A stretch of DNA of 64,000 bases from Thelonectria olida (GCA_020736575.1 JAGPYM010000022.1:558001-622000); one strand, 5' to 3'. Positions 11,044 to 22,340 are shown, numbered from the stretch's first letter. Notes: a model not told the origin generated them from the sequence alone. A program made the numbers and translations.

Positions 11044-12640
11044 GAGGGCGCGTGATGAGGACGATGCGGCGCTTCCTTGGAGAGCCAGGTCTTGGGTGCT
11101 CGGGTTCCCCCTCTGCTTCGGGGGTTGTGGCCACCATTATGCATGAGGGCGCTCTCGACGCGGCGGGACTGGGAGCGAGAGGGCTGGGTCGTTCTTGCGA
11201 CCCGGCGCTATCGTGTTGTGGGTCGAGTGCGCGTTGTTGCGGTTCTGAATTGCGCTGGCGGTATGTCTCAGCGCCTACCGTTCGGATGTGGTCTCTTTGC
11301 TCTTTGGTCAGCCGGCGGAACACGCCGTGCACTTTCTTCGGGCGAGCTGGGCACTTGGCGAAGTTGGCGCTGTGCGGGCCGCGGCAGTTGGCGCATTGTT
11401 CTGGGGCAGTGCAGTCCACGGAGTCGTGGCCAGTCTTACCGCAGCGTACGCACAGAGGGCGTCTATGGCAGGTGCGCAGCGGGTGGTAACCCAAGCATAC
11501 GTCGCACTGCTTAGGGCGGTTGGTTTTCTTGATGAGCCTTGCTGGTCGGCTGCTGAATAGGCACCAATGCTTTTTGACTGGTTCGAGAAAAGATACGAGT
11601 AGAGTTTTTGTTAGAGGGTTGTCCGATTGGCGTCGTGTAGGGCGTATGTCGACAGGCTTCAGCCCTGTCTGAATCTCAATTTCTTCGTTCATAGCCGCAT
11701 CACTGTCCGCCTCGTTACCGTAGAGGTCGGTCAGTTTGCAGGGGTAGTCTGGGACTACATATGTAAACCATTCCTTGTTAGTCTCTATGGTAGCGGCCCC
11801 TAGATCGGCTGCCCATTCCGTTCGTTTCTGCACGAGGAGGTCGCGGGTGGCTATATCGATCGTGAGGACGGCCCATCCGGACCTGACTTGGAATACCCGC
11901 GGGATCTTGTGTGGGTCCACTCCGAGTTTCCGAGAAATATGGGTCCGGATTGCGTATTCCTTGTGGGCTCTAGCCGGAGCTCCGGCGTCTAACCGGATGA
12001 AGACACGGAGGTCCTCTCGGGGTGGGGCAACAGCGGTCGGTTGCCCTTGGCGATGAGTGGGGGTTTGTTGTTGATGGTGTTGATGATGTTGATGTTGGTG
12101 GGCAAGGGAATTATTTGCAGCTGGGGGCGAAGCCGCGACGGTGCTGTAGGTAGGCACGGGGGCAGATTTGGCGTCAGTGAGCGCCCGGTTCCATGAATCC
12201 AGGAAGCTATTAGCAAAGTTTCGAGCGAATTCTCGTTCGAGTCCAGTGGTGAATTGTTTCGCCGCTTCTTCGAATTTAGCACAGAAGGCCTGAAACACCT
12301 TCAACTTGGCATTATACTCCTCCACACGCTCGCGTGCGAGCCTATTGGCTGATTCAATAAGGGATACTGGTTGCTGTTCAGTGGTCCGAGCAGGAGAGGG
12401 GGGGGAGGGACGGGCAAGCTGGGCTCCTTCTGTGGCCGCAGTAGTAGAGACCGCATTGAGCGGCGAAGACGGCGTTTGAGCGGTCCTCCCGAAGGCGGGC
12501 GGGACACCGACAGGTCCATTCACAACAGCGGGGCTGTTTTGCAAGAGGGCTGTGCGGGCTCCTCGATTGAGATTGCCGGGAGTGTGGATTCCCAGGTCAA
12601 AGGGATCTGGGACAACAGGCGGACCGGTGGCCGATGCCAT
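11024..12640 (-). CDS. LINE-1 ORF1, gag-like RNA-binding protein, 538 residues
   Basis: Intact frame. The N-terminal 200 residues are proline/alanine-rich with a helical segment (residues about 90-150) and a histidine/glutamine-rich run near residue 185. A folded middle part follows. At about residues 380-440 there are zinc knuckles (CDVCLGYHPLRTC, CVRCGKTGHDSVDC and CANCRGPHSANFAKC), typical of nucleic-acid-binding gag proteins of Tad-like LINEs. The basic C-terminus ends in HEHEHE. The first 424 residues match the second copy at 54244-55509 exactly, indicating recent transposition. Confidence 0.9.
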   Translation of the reverse strand: MASATGPPVVPDPFDLGIHTPGNLNRGARTALLQNSPAVVNGPVGVPPAFGRTAQTPSSPLNAVSTTAATEGAQLARPSPPSPARTTEQQPVSLIESANRLARERVEEYNAKLKVFQAFCAKFEEAAKQFTTGLEREFARNFANSFLDSWNRALTDAKSAPVPTYSTVAASPPAANNSLAHQHQHHQHHQQQTPTHRQGQPTAVAPPREDLRVFIRLDAGAPARAHKEYAIRTHISRKLGVDPHKIPRVFQVRSGWAVLTIDIATRDLLVQKRTEWAADLGAATIETNKEWFTYVVPDYPCKLTDLYGNEADSDAAMNEEIEIQTGLKPVDIRPTRRQSDNPLTKTLLVSFLEPVKKHWCLFSSRPARLIKKTNRPKQCDVCLGYHPLRTCHRRPLCVRCGKTGHDSVDCTAPEQCANCRGPHSANFAKCPARPKKVHGVFRRLTKEQRDHIRTVGAETYRQRNSEPQQRALDPQHDSAGSQERPSPLAPSPAASRAPSCIMVATTPEAEGEPEHPRPGSPRKRRIVLITRPHEHEHE

Positions 12641-12774
12641 CGCCGCCGCCAGAGGCTGCGCGGAGCGCAGGATTGTGGTTGTTGCGTTGCACTTGTTAGG
12701 GAAAAGGGTGTAATTAAGGCTACTTTCTTAACATCTGCGTGCCAAGAAAGTAAGATGACGAAGGAAGGTGTTGT

Positions 12775-13232
12775 CAGGGACCGATAATGTTTGGGGACCG
12801 GTCCAGGGTAGGACCGTTGGGACCGCTGGTCGGTCCTTGTCGGTCGGTCCACTGAGGATGTTGTGCATACGTTCGTGAGGAAAAGTGGGGACTAGGTGGT
12901 TCTGCCGTGCCAGACCGCTTTGGTGGGAGTTAGGTCATGCATGGGCCGTGACAGCAGACAAGCGAATGTCGCAGCAGAAATTCCACCTTAAATTGCCTTT
13001 TTTAACATTTTTTAAGAAGCGAAACTTGTTGAATAGAAGGCATATGCTGGGGTGTCACGTGCGGGTCAAGGGTCTTATGATAAACAGCAGATCTTTCAGG
13101 GGCAGACACTTAACGAGAACACACAACATGAATACACTGATTTGGATCAATGGACCGAATACACGTACTGTCTGACAAAATCCCCCAAACTCTCATCTTT
13201 TCATCTAATGATCTATTTCTCAACTACCCACC
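12775..13232. other. Inter-element sequence with clustered GGTCGGTCC-like motifs
   Basis: Between LINE-1 and the pogo relic. Positions about 12785-12850 contain several GGACCG/CGGTCC strings in both orientations. The rest, up to the transposase start, would be the 5' untranslated end of the pogo element, but no terminal inverted repeat was identified. Confidence 0.4.
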
Positions 13233-13914
13233 ATGTCACAGTTTAATAATGAGGCAAATATTCTTCTTGCTCTTCAAGCCCTTCAAAATGACCCAAAATT
13301 AAGTCTCCGACGCGCCGCAAGCATCTACCAGATCCATTATTGGACCTTATATCGCCGACAGAAGGGCATTCTTTCTCAATGCGATACCATCCCCAAATCA
13401 CGCAAACTATCTGATCTAGAAGAGCAGATCATTATTCAGTTCATTCTCGACCTAGATTCGCGAGGGTTTCCCCCGCGATTCCGTGGTGTTGAAGAAATGG
13501 CTAACCGACTGCTGGCCGACCGCGACGCGTCACCTGTCGGAAAGAACTGGGCTTCCAAGTTCGTCAAGCGGCACGCAGAGCTTACGATGCGTTTTAATCG
13601 TAAATACGACTATCAGAGGGCCAAATGCGAAGATCCGGCTATTATTCGCAATTGGTTTAGGTTCGTGGAGAACACAATCGTGAAATATGGTATCACCCTT
13701 GCCGACATCTATAACTTTGATGAGATTGGCTTTATGATGGGCCTGATTGCAAGCGGAATGGTCGTCACAGGCGCAGAAAGGCGTGGAAGACCGAAATCAG
13801 TCCAGCCTGGAAACCGGGAATGGGTTATAGTCATCTAGGCGATCAATGCCGAAGGCTAGGCAATCGCACCATTCATCGTGGTTGCGGGCCAATATGTTGA
13901 AATGAGAAGATTCA
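13233..13914 (+). pseudogene. pogo/Fot1-type transposase, truncated
   Basis: N-terminal part of a Tc1/mariner-superfamily transposase. Residues about 5-50 form a psq-type helix-turn-helix (LRRAASIYQIHYWTLYRRQKG), about 70-130 a CENP-B-type DNA-binding domain (GVEEMANRLLADR, GKNWASKFVKRH), and about 160-170 the start of the DDE catalytic domain with its first Asp (YNFDEIGFMMG). A TAG at 13836-13838 stops the frame and a second TAG follows in the same frame. Both fit CAG-to-TAG and TGG-to-TAG changes. Recognisable sequence ends at 13914 where an LTR fragment starts. The element is dead: most of the catalytic domain is missing. Confidence 0.8.
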
Positions 13915-14047
13915 AGTTGCTTAATTCATACTGAATGTGCAGTAGGGGAACCACTGTTTATGTACAGGCAGGATTTCTTGTAGAATGTTCCTCCTTCTTC
14001 CGCACCTTGCCACCGACTTGGTCGCCTCACACTTGTGATCTCCAACA
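13915..14047 (-). repeat. LTR fragment, copy of the candidate solo LTR at 19.4 kb
   Basis: About 130 bp closely matching 19372-19494. On the minus strand it begins TGTTGGAGATCACAA, a typical LTR start. It is truncated at the pogo relic with the short shared string AGAAGATT at the junction, and it cuts off the 3' part of LINE-2. Confidence 0.6.
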
Positions 14048-14324
14048 GTTTTCGAGCTCCTCACACGTTTGTCCTGCTCGCCTCGATGCTCTGGCGCGAT
14101 TTCTCCAGTACGTGTACATCCGCCGGAGTTGCGTGAGGTCTGAGGTCCACCAGCGCTTCGCGTAGGGCGACGGCTTAGCTCTGGGTGTCAGAGCGCGAAC
14201 CGCCTCTAGCACCACTGACATGAGCCTGTCTGTCTTCTGCTGTACGGTGCCCTCCGTCGGGGTGGTCTCTAGTGCCGCGGCGATTCGACCGTTGATTTCC
14301 TTCCATGGTGCGTTTTTAAGTAGG
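14048..14324 (-). pseudogene. LINE-2 ORF2 fragment, linker between endonuclease and reverse transcriptase
   Basis: Open frame with PWKEINGRIAAALE, PRAKPSPYAKRWWT and RRMYTYWRNRARA, a signature of the linker following the endonuclease in Tad-like LINEs. Roughly a hundred or more residues of endonuclease C-terminus expected between this and the part at 17131 are missing, so the hAT-1 boundaries do not rejoin to a whole gene. Confidence 0.7.
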
Positions 14325-17131
14325 CAGTGTTGCTAATAATATAAACAATACGATATTGGCAATATGGACACCCTCGCAATATTATTGTATTGTCAAGAGG
14401 TGGATATTGTATTACCCAATATGAACATGACCCATATTGTATTTATTGCCAAGAACCCAATATATTGGCAGTGTGACAATACATCCAATATTTCCACGGG
14501 ACCCCATCGCTAAACCGCTTCTGCACAAATCTCGTCACCTTGAAAATCTCGTATCCCAAACCATGACTTCAGGCACTCCAATGCTTCAATTACATCACTC
14601 CCAAGTCGATTTCGACGGTCTGTAATCGTTATCTTTGCCCCAGAGAAGAGTCGTTCAGGCTCCGCAGACATTGCAGGAATTGACAGTATATCCACGGCCA
14701 TCTTGCTCAGGCTTGGGTAGGTTTTCTGCTGCGTCTCCTCTAGCCACCATGCAAGGGCGCTTGTAAAGCCATAAACCCGTTCAGAATTGCAATATCGCTC
14801 GTATTCGTCCGTGACGAGAGACGGCTGCAGGTGCTTGTTCCTCCAATTCAAGAACTCGTTCGTGGTCGTCGATGGGACCTCGCAGAGAGGAAACGGTGAT
14901 TCCACAGGTTTATATTCGTTCTATAGCGTTTCAATTAACTTCTTTGAAGACTCAACCCACTCCTTTTTCCAGTTCTCCTGGACGTAGTGCCATTTATGCG
15001 AAGGGTGGAGCACAAGGGCTGCAACATACGCAGGCGATTCATCAGTGAGGCGATAGTACTTATCCAACTTGGCCCAGCCCGAGTTATACATCGGTGCCAT
15101 CACCGGGTCGTCGATAGTTGCCTCCTTGCCGGCTTCGAATTGCGCCAATACGAAGTCCATCGCCAAGAGGACATTGTCGAGTGTTGCAAACGATGACTCG
15201 AGAGCCTTGGTCGTCATCTTCAGCTTCTCTAAGAAGGACTTGATCTTCTCCAAGATCATCCACTCCTCTGGAGAGAGCTCGTCTCCAGCGCAATCTGCGT
15301 CCATCCATTTGTTAAAATAGCCGTCAATTGCATCTCTAAGATTCAATGCCGCCCTCAACATGGTATACCACGAACTCCATCTTGTGTCATTGTCTCGCGC
15401 AAGCTTACGGTTGTGGCTGATAGCAAGAAACTTTTGGGTGCGCTGAACACTCCGTTGGATGTAAACGACGAAGTTGTGAAGCTTGCCAAGAGGACCCTTC
15501 TTCCGCCACGCTTCAATATGCTTTAGTGTCACATTATGCAGGCCAGCATCGTCGCGTTCGAGCTTCTCATTGTCGGTGACGAAGAGGAAAGCTTTGGCGG
15601 CGAGGTTGATGATATGACCTTGGCAGCGGAGTCGGTGAACCTTGGGATCATATTGGATGTCATATCGGCGTAGGAGGCCTGTGGGATGTTAGGGCCAATT
15701 AGTAGAAACAGTGAGTTGTACTGACTAAGCGAAAGGGATCTCATCATTGTATCGTTATTGCCAGCATTATCCATCACGAAATATCCAAGCTTCGAAGCAA
15801 AGCCCCATTCGTCAACCACTTCCAAAATTGCCGCAGCGAGGTGAGAACCGTCGTGCTCACTATCGATGTCTTTCAACGCCAAACTATGGTGTTCCAGCTA
15901 ACCGTCTTGCGTGACATAGTGACCAACTACGCCTAAGATGGCCAAAGAGTTGGGAGAAGTCCAAAGGTCGCAGCTGATGTGAATTCTTGACTTCGCCGAC
16001 TGTATGCGCTGCTTGACCTTCTCCTTCTGGTCTTCGTACTGCCGCATAATCCCTTTCCTAATGGTCTCGTGCGTATCCGGAAGCCAAGTATCGATATCGT
16101 TATTGATGTAGGCCAAGAGGGCTCGGAACTCTGGGCATTCCACGAGCCGAAATGGGAGAGAACAGGCCGTAATAAACCTCACATACAACACTTCGAGCTG
16201 GTCAGGGTCGATCGAATCTCCGGATTGATCGTTGAGCCGACGGCGTTTGCGGGGATTTTCTTCTGCCACAGCACGAACTTGTTCGAGAATCGTTCGTATT
16301 GTTGTCACTTTAGCTGTTCGCGGGGCTCCTTTTGGTAGACCGTGGCCGTCAGGAGGAGGGTCCATAAGATGTTTTGCGGGAGCCGAAGTACCCCCAGAAC
16401 AGGCATAGGTTCTGTTACAATGTTTGCAGCGCCACTCTTCTTTTCCGGTCCGCTGATTGTAGTATCTTGTCTCTATCTCCTCGTCTGGCATATGAGAGAA
16501 GACCCATGATGTTCTGGGCTTGGTGGAGGAGGTTGTAGAGGCTGTGCGAGGTTGAGATGGATGGCATTTGGACGTTTCGCTTTCGTTTAGGCCATGTAAC
16601 TGCTTGTTGGAAAACTCCGAAAAGTCGACTGAAATTGACGACTCTCTTCGTTGCGACCATTGTACAAAAGGGAGGCGTTGTTGGGGCATGGCGGTAAGTC
16701 TGTCTAGGCTCGACAGTGATAAAGAAAATGGGCAGAGTGACGATGGCCAATGTCGACAGGCAACCACCGGTAGGTCCAGCCCACCATGGTCCGTACCAAC
16801 CGTACCTCCCCTGACGCGTGGAAGAAACGCGTGGTTGCGTGTTAGGTCTGATTGTCAATAAAGACGCGTGTTGAGGTGAATGCTAGCCAATAAAATGCCA
16901 AGTATCTCTGTCGCTGGTATAGGGTAAGGCCTGTCCGCCTACTGTCAAGAGGCAATTTCGCCCCAGGACTGACAACACAATATAAATAATATATTGTCAA
17001 TATGGACATCCTCATATTATATTGTCACAATATCAAAATCTTTATATTATATTGTCACAATATGAGAAAGTCCATATCATATGGGTTATATTGCAATATA
17101 CTATTTTATTGCCATCTTATTAGCAACACTG
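14325..17131 (-). mobile_element. hAT-1: inactive hAT DNA transposon nested in LINE-2
   Basis: About 2.8 kb bounded by inverted ends CAGTGTTGCTAATAA (left) and TTATTAGCAACACTG (right), a common hAT terminus. The subterminal 150 bp on both sides are AT-rich and full of short CAATAT/ATATTG motifs (14340-14490 and 16975-17100), likely transposase binding sites. The flanking 8-mers differ, so there is no target-site duplication. Confidence 0.8.
14510..16767 (-). pseudogene. hAT-1 transposase with two in-frame stops
   Basis: The reading is 16767-15726, an intron of 47 nt (15725-15679, acceptor CCACAG, internal CTACTAAT), then 15678-14510. In order it encodes a BED-type zinc finger (WRCKHCNRTY...HL, near residue 110), the ISCDLWTSPN motif typical of fungal hATs, a DNAGNNDTM segment, a DTRWSSWYTML segment and the C-terminal hAT dimerisation domain (VDILSIPAMSAEPERLFSG). 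TAG codons at 15898-15900 and 14921-14923 interrupt it, each explainable as Q or W changed by one transition. Without repair of those stops no full transposase can be made. Confidence 0.82.
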
Positions 17132-17528
17132 AGTCCTGACGTAAGGTGTGGCAGATGTCTTGTAGAGCCTGAGCGTCCCTTCCTGGTACGTAAACTGACA
17201 CGACCAGGACCAGCCGCTCAGGGAGCCGTAAGACGGCTGCTGTCATGTCCGCTGACTCTATCGGTATCTGCTCCGCCTCCACATCCTTGTTCACCCACAA
17301 CATGCTCCGGATCGCCCATCTGCCATCCCTCCAAATTGTGGGGACCATTTTGATCCATTTGGGGTGTCCCATGGGGACTGTGAGTAGTTTACCGTCGATT
17401 TTCCGTGCCTGTGGTTCTTGGATCGCAATAACTGCAAAGTCTTGGAGTTGCTTATCGTTCATTAGGCTCTCGTGTACCACGTCCTGTTTTCTCACATTCA
17501 GTTGAATTACCTGAGACGTCTTACTCAT
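17131..17528 (-). pseudogene. LINE-2 ORF2 start, endonuclease N-terminal half
   Basis: The likely start is the ATG at 17528, which overlaps the ORF1 stop in the string ATGAGTAA. The product contains IQLNVRK, an AIQEPQ metal-binding motif and a [10 protein letters not shown] strand, which identify an APE-type endonuclease. It breaks off at DICHTLRQ where hAT-1 begins. Confidence 0.75.
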
Positions 17529-18834
17529 GCCGCCCAGGGTAGAGTTTCGGGCATTTTCTACTGAACGACTCATGCGGCCCGGTGCAGAGTGCACACTTCG
17601 GTATCTGTACCTGGCACTCACTGTGATGGTGGCCCTCGGCGGCACACCTTGCACACACCCACTTCTTGCTGCACGAGAATGCCTTATGACCGAGCTCTTG
17701 GCAGTTATAGCATTGTTCCGATCCGGTTATCCTCTCAAACGCACTAGTACAAGCCGATTCACCTGCTACTAGAAAGTAACGTTCCTGCAGGAGCCTCCTG
17801 GCGTCACTGTTTTTAGTAAGGTATACTACCATCGATCCGTATGCCTTGGGGTTGGCCTTTCGACTCAACCAGGCCACTTTGGCAATCTGGACTTCATTCT
17901 CCTGGCTCAACGTTTCCATTGCTCCAGGACGGGCCTTAAATTCCTGGTCGAAAACGGCCGTACGGTTCATGTTGTCAACTTTGACTGGGTACAGTTGGTC
18001 TCGAAGGACTCTTGCACCCGGGGCCTTCCTGGTTTCGAGAATGGTCTTGATCTTTTGCATTTCTTCTTCGTTCCTACTAATGACCCTCAGGCGGTTGGCG
18101 TTCCGTCCATCTCTGGTCACTGCGACGCATCGCCAGTGGGGTTGGTCGCTCGACGTTCGCATTTCCTGCTCAACAGTCTTGCGAATCATTGCCGGTGTAG
18201 CGTCTCCAGTGTGATCCTCGGGCACTCTGGACGTGTCCACTGTGCAGAACACTGGTTCTGGAGTTGCCGACCGGGCCGTGGATGAAGATTGGTTGGACAT
18301 GCTGACGGGTGTCATCCTAGCTGCGTCTGCGTATGTCCGAGACGGCGATCGCGGTGCCTCAGCCTTGTTTAGTGTATCCAGCTGCAGTCGGGTCTGCTCC
18401 AGCTCACCGCAAACCTGGGTAAGCTGGTCTCGGGCTTGCGACAATTCTTGTGCCATCTGGGTCGTCGTCCTAATCACTTCCTCAGCCATGCGGTCACTGA
18501 GCTTGGTGAACTCAAGCTGGAACTCCGCATTTATCGATTCGATTTTCTTGTTGAAGTCTTGCTCCAGGAGTTGCTTCAGGCTCTGGATAGCCTCGACCAT
18601 GCCGCCGGCTACTTTGGGGGTAGTCTTCTTCCGAGCTCGGGTTTGTCCCAGAGCTCCTTCACTGCTCTCGCCTTCCTCCTGCCATTCCATATCACCATTT
18701 TGCTGCTCCGATTCCATTGCCCTCGTCGTTTTGACTCTCTTTCGCAGGGGACGGTGATATCCCCCGCCCGAAGCATCCGGTTCGCGTCCCATGACGACGA
18801 TGACGTCTGAAGCGGGGTTCGCAACACCAGACAT
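17521..18834 (-). CDS. LINE-2 ORF1, gag-like protein, 437 residues
   Basis: Intact frame. Residues about 80-160 form a coiled coil ([32 protein letters not shown]), followed by a folded region and C-terminal zinc knuckles ([28 protein letters not shown] and [15 protein letters not shown]). This is the usual architecture of ORF1 of Tad-like elements and is thought to bind element RNA. Confidence 0.88.
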   Translation of the reverse strand: MSGVANPASDVIVVMGREPDASGGGYHRPLRKRVKTTRAMESEQQNGDMEWQEEGESSEGALGQTRARKKTTPKVAGGMVEAIQSLKQLLEQDFNKKIESINAEFQLEFTKLSDRMAEEVIRTTTQMAQELSQARDQLTQVCGELEQTRLQLDTLNKAEAPRSPSRTYADAARMTPVSMSNQSSSTARSATPEPVFCTVDTSRVPEDHTGDATPAMIRKTVEQEMRTSSDQPHWRCVAVTRDGRNANRLRVISRNEEEMQKIKTILETRKAPGARVLRDQLYPVKVDNMNRTAVFDQEFKARPGAMETLSQENEVQIAKVAWLSRKANPKAYGSMVVYLTKNSDARRLLQERYFLVAGESACTSAFERITGSEQCYNCQELGHKAFSCSKKWVCARCAAEGHHHSECQVQIPKCALCTGPHESFSRKCPKLYPGRHE

Positions 18835-18860
18835 CCACCAACGACCTGTATCTCCGCCAA

Positions 18861-19286
18861 GCGGTTACCAGGTCTGTCAAAAGTTATAAAGATAAAGAAA
18901 AGTATTTCAAGAGGTTTTCTGGTATCGAACGATCCTCCTCCCTTCTACCTCCTCTACAGTCTGAATCTAGTGCAGTGGGGTGCGGGTCCAGCGTCAGTAA
19001 TTTATCATTGTAGTTTTTCCAAAAATGGCCAAAAATGGACCAACCGTGGCGCATGCACAGTGTGCGACTAGTGCGAATGTCCCCCCTGTCTTCCAACAAT
19101 AACAGCATATGAGTGCCTTGGCATTCGGGAATCAACAACCCGGGCTATGAGCAACTTCTCACCGCCTACCTCTTTCTTGGAACATCATCCATAATTATCC
19201 CTGAGTCCATTTCTGACCCAAGCCTACGTTCTCTAAATGATGATACTGTACACAAACAATCATCAATTAGCAGTTAATATATATGG
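18861..19286. other. No gene seen
   Basis: Probably the LINE-2 5' leader followed by anonymous AT-rich sequence. Confidence 0.4.
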
Positions 19287-19494
19287 TGTACAGTACTGGA
19301 AGTATAGACCCTTGGTAGAACCAGAGAGATTAATCTGTTGTATGTAATAAGAAGATTTTTATGTTGCTTAATTCGTACTGAATGTGCAGTAGGGGAACCA
19401 CTATTTATGTACAGGCACGATCTCTTGTAGAATGTTCCTCCTTCTTCCGCACTTTGCCACCGACTTGGTCGCCTCACATTTGTGATCTCCAACA
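19287..19494 (-). repeat. Candidate solo LTR, about 208 bp
   Basis: On the minus strand it starts TGTTGGAG and ends TACTGTACA, giving TG...CA termini. A truncated copy lies at 13915-14047. No 5-bp target-site duplication is evident, so the ends are approximate. Confidence 0.5.
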
Positions 19495-19718
19495 CTGCCA
19501 CTCGAGCAAGACGGTGGGTACTTAGACTATCGAAGATCTCAGCAATCTCATTAAAACCTTAAAACACCTTCGTGGGTGAAAGAGGAAAGAGTACTGCTGG
19601 ACCCGTCAAGGCTCGACACAGTCCTGGACGCGTGGGGAATATTGTCTTAGATATGACAAGGCTCCCACTGCAACCCATCTCTGTGTCGTCCTCAATGAGC
19701 GCTGTATGCGCTTCTCAT

Positions 19719-20138
19719 ACTTCCCGGCTTCGGTCCACTGGATACAGCCCCCGAGCCCTTGAGTTCGTCTTTTGCCGGATCCATTACGCCGTGTTAGCAG
19801 CGCTCCCGGCCGTGTTAGCAGCCTCGGGTCCTTGGTGCTCGTTGGCAGTGACTGCGGCTGCTTCGCAGTACCAAGGTTCCATGGTCCAGTCCGGGACTTG
19901 CAACCCATGCAGCTTTAAGTCGTCTTTTGCCGGATCCATCACGCCGTGTCAGCAGCGCTCTCGGCCGTGTTAGCAGCCTCTGGTCCTTGGTGCTCGTTGG
20001 CGATAACTGCGGCTGCTCGCAGTACCAAGGTTCCATGGTCCAGTTCGGGACTTGCAACCCAAGCAGCTTTTTACTTCCCGGCCTCGGTCCACTGAGTACA
20101 GCCCCCGAGCCTTTGAGTTCCTCTTTTGCCGGATTGTT
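19719..20138. repeat. Nested tandem duplication in the Copia terminal region
   Basis: A unit of about 155 bp beginning GTCTTTTGCCGGATCCAT is repeated back to back (19766-19920 and 19921-20070) with minor differences. An outer motif, CGGTCCACTG.. followed by TACAGCCCCCGAGCC, occurs at both ends, 354 bp apart. Confidence 0.75.
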
Positions 20139-20366
20139 GAGATTTCTAATCCGGTCGGGAATTGCAACCGGTGCGGCCGGGTCACTTATTGACCTTCTAG
20201 CGGTAGTTGGAGTGAGTTGGACGGGCTCCTATTGTATGTGATGATCGGGCAGTAGACTCCCACTGGATCCTCGCGTAGTGAGCTACGGGTAACATGTGTT
20301 GAGTTTGTTCCAGAAATCGCACAGCTTCGTAGCGTGGATCCCCTTTTTTTTTTAGCCCGAATAGCT

Positions 20367-22340
20367 TCACTCGTCCGGTCCGACAACTCCCAGAGCCTTC
20401 CGGAATAACTGAAAGCGATCCTTGGGAAGTGCTTTTGTGAGTCCATCAGCCACTTGTTTGTCGGTCGGGATATATTTCATCTCAACCTCGCCGCTGGCCG
20501 TCTTTTCTCGCACAAAGTGCTCTTGAATCGCAATGTGCTTTGTGCGGGAGTGGTATTGGGGGTTCTTGGCCATTGCTATTGCCCCTTGGTTGTCCCCGTA
20601 GATAATTGTGGCAGCGATTTGGTCTGTGGCGCTTAGGCCTCCCAGGAGTTCTTGTAACAAGGTTCGCAACCAGATGGCTTCCTTGGTTGCCTGTGTCTGT
20701 CCCGTGTATTCAGCCTCGCAGGTAGACAGCGCCACTGATTGTTGTCGCTTTGCAGCCCAGCTTATCGCGCCGCTGCCAACGTTGAATATGTATCCCGCAG
20801 TGGACCTTCGAGTCTCAGTATCTCCAGCCCAATCCGAGTCCGTGTAGCCTGTCAACGGGCGAAGGTCTCCTCGGAACTCGAGCTTGAAGTCCCAGGTTCC
20901 TCGTAAGTACCTCATGATGCGTTTCACCGCCTCTTCGTGAGCCTTGGTAGGTTTTGCGAGAAAGCGGCTGCATAGTGAGACGCCGAATGCAATGTCTGGT
21001 CTGGTCCCTAGCATCGCGTACATCAGACATCCGATTGCTTTGGCGTACCAGTGCTTCCGGTCTGAGTGAGTTTCGTTATCGTCGAGGGCAGGTTCTAGCT
21101 TCGCTGTTGTCACTGGGGTCGTAGTCGGTTTGGAGTCCCATAGTCCGAATTCCTTCAGGACTTTCTCAATGTACCCCTTTTGCGAGAGGCTCAGTCTCCG
21201 CTGTCTGCGGTTCCGAGTAATCGACATTCCTAGGTAGAAATGGCAGGGCCCCAGGTCTATCATGCTAAACCGCTGGTTGAGGCTTTGTTTGATCATCTCG
21301 ATGTCCCCTTTTGATGGTCCTGCGATGAGTAGGTCATCCACGTAAACCGCAATATAGGTTTGGCCTTTGGCGAAGACACCCATGTCGGAAACGAGGGGCT
21401 GGAATCCCTGTTCTTGGAGGAATAACGAGAGAGTCTGGTACCATATTCTAGGTGATTGCTTCAACCCATATAAGGCTTTTCGCAGTTTCCAGACTCTTCC
21501 GGTCCCGTCATCGAAGCACTCTGGCTGCCCAACGTAGATCTCTTCGTCGATATTCCCGTAGAGAAAGGCAGTTTTGACGTCCATTTGTTCGAGCTCGAGG
21601 TCAAGCGCTGCGGCTATAGCAAATATTGCCTTGTAGCTCATAGGCTTGACGACTGAGGCAAACGTCTCGTTGTACTCGATTCCTTCTTGTTGCTCGAAGC
21701 CTCGGACCACGTAACGTGCTTTGAACCGCAGGATTTCTCCATTAGCTCCCCTCTTGAGTTTGAATACCCACTTCCCCCTCAGTGCCTTCCGGTCCGGTGG
21801 CAGCTTTGCCAAGGTGTGGACTCCGTTCTCCTTAATGGAGTCCATCTCGGCTGTCATTCCCTTGAACCAGTTCTCCCACTGAAGGGAATCTTAGGCTTCC
21901 TTTATCGTTCGAGGCTCCGCCTCGTCTTCCAAAGCAGCCGCAAGATTGACGTGGGAGCACACGAGGTTTGTGAGAGTATTGGTTCCTAAAAGCAGGTACC
22001 TTGAAGGAAGCTTTGCCTTGGTCGATCTCTGCGAGGCTCGGAGCTCTTCGTCCCGGTCTATCGCCCCGGTCGAGTCATGACGAGGCTCGGATGTTCGTAC
22101 GTGAATAGTGTCTGCTTCATCCTCCGACATGATCTCCTCAACCTGTGGGGTGGCATCGTGTCGTGGCGGAGCTGCTTTCTTGGGTGGAGATTCTGACTCT
22201 GGATACAAGGTAGGCCCCTCGCTTCTCGTTCTCTTTGATCCAGTAGGTGTTCCTGTTGCCTCGTGAAAGCTGGATTCGTCGAAGATGACATTGTTGGCGA
22301 TGAAGACTCGATTGTTGTTGTCTACAACAATGTAGTTATT
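20367..22340 (-). pseudogene. Copia polyprotein C-terminal part: integrase end, reverse transcriptase, RNase H
   Basis: The longest frame (20367-21857, 496 residues) starts within the Copia reverse transcriptase (LRGKWVFKLKRGANGEI) and shows FKARYVVRGFEQQEG, the DVKTAFLYGN box, YGLKQSPRIWY, the YVDDLLIAG active site, and RNase H with YTDSDWAGD and STCEAEYTG. The same frame continues upstream past a TAA at about 21891 to the integrase tail (NNRVFIANNVIFDESSFHE, near 22270-22330). Sequence before 22387 is replaced by a candidate LTR of another element. It is non-functional. Confidence 0.85.

Larger units (their letters stand above)
6911..12774 (-). mobile_element. LINE-1: Tad-like non-LTR retrotransposon, nearly full length
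   Basis: The element has two ORFs in the order gag-like ORF1, then ORF2 with endonuclease, reverse transcriptase and RNase H, all on the minus strand. Its 5' end is fixed at 12774 because a second copy at 54110 starts at exactly the same base (ACAACACCTTCC). The 3' end is placed at a short TATG/CATA tandem array (6913-6936), which would form the tail on the element strand. ORF1 is intact, but ORF2 is broken by two one-base frameshifts, so this copy is not autonomous as it stands. No clear target-site duplication was found. Confidence 0.85.
14048..18860 (-). mobile_element. LINE-2: second Tad-like LINE, 3'-truncated and split by hAT-1
   Basis: Minus-strand element with an intact gag-like ORF1 (17521-18834), the N-terminal half of the ORF2 endonuclease (17131-17528) and, beyond hAT-1, a piece of ORF2 downstream of the endonuclease (14048-14324, CLLKNAPWKEI to RRMYTYWRNRARA). 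The reverse transcriptase is absent because the element is cut at 14047. It differs from LINE-1 in sequence and is a separate family of the same clade. The right boundary (near 18860) is approximate. Confidence 0.75.
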
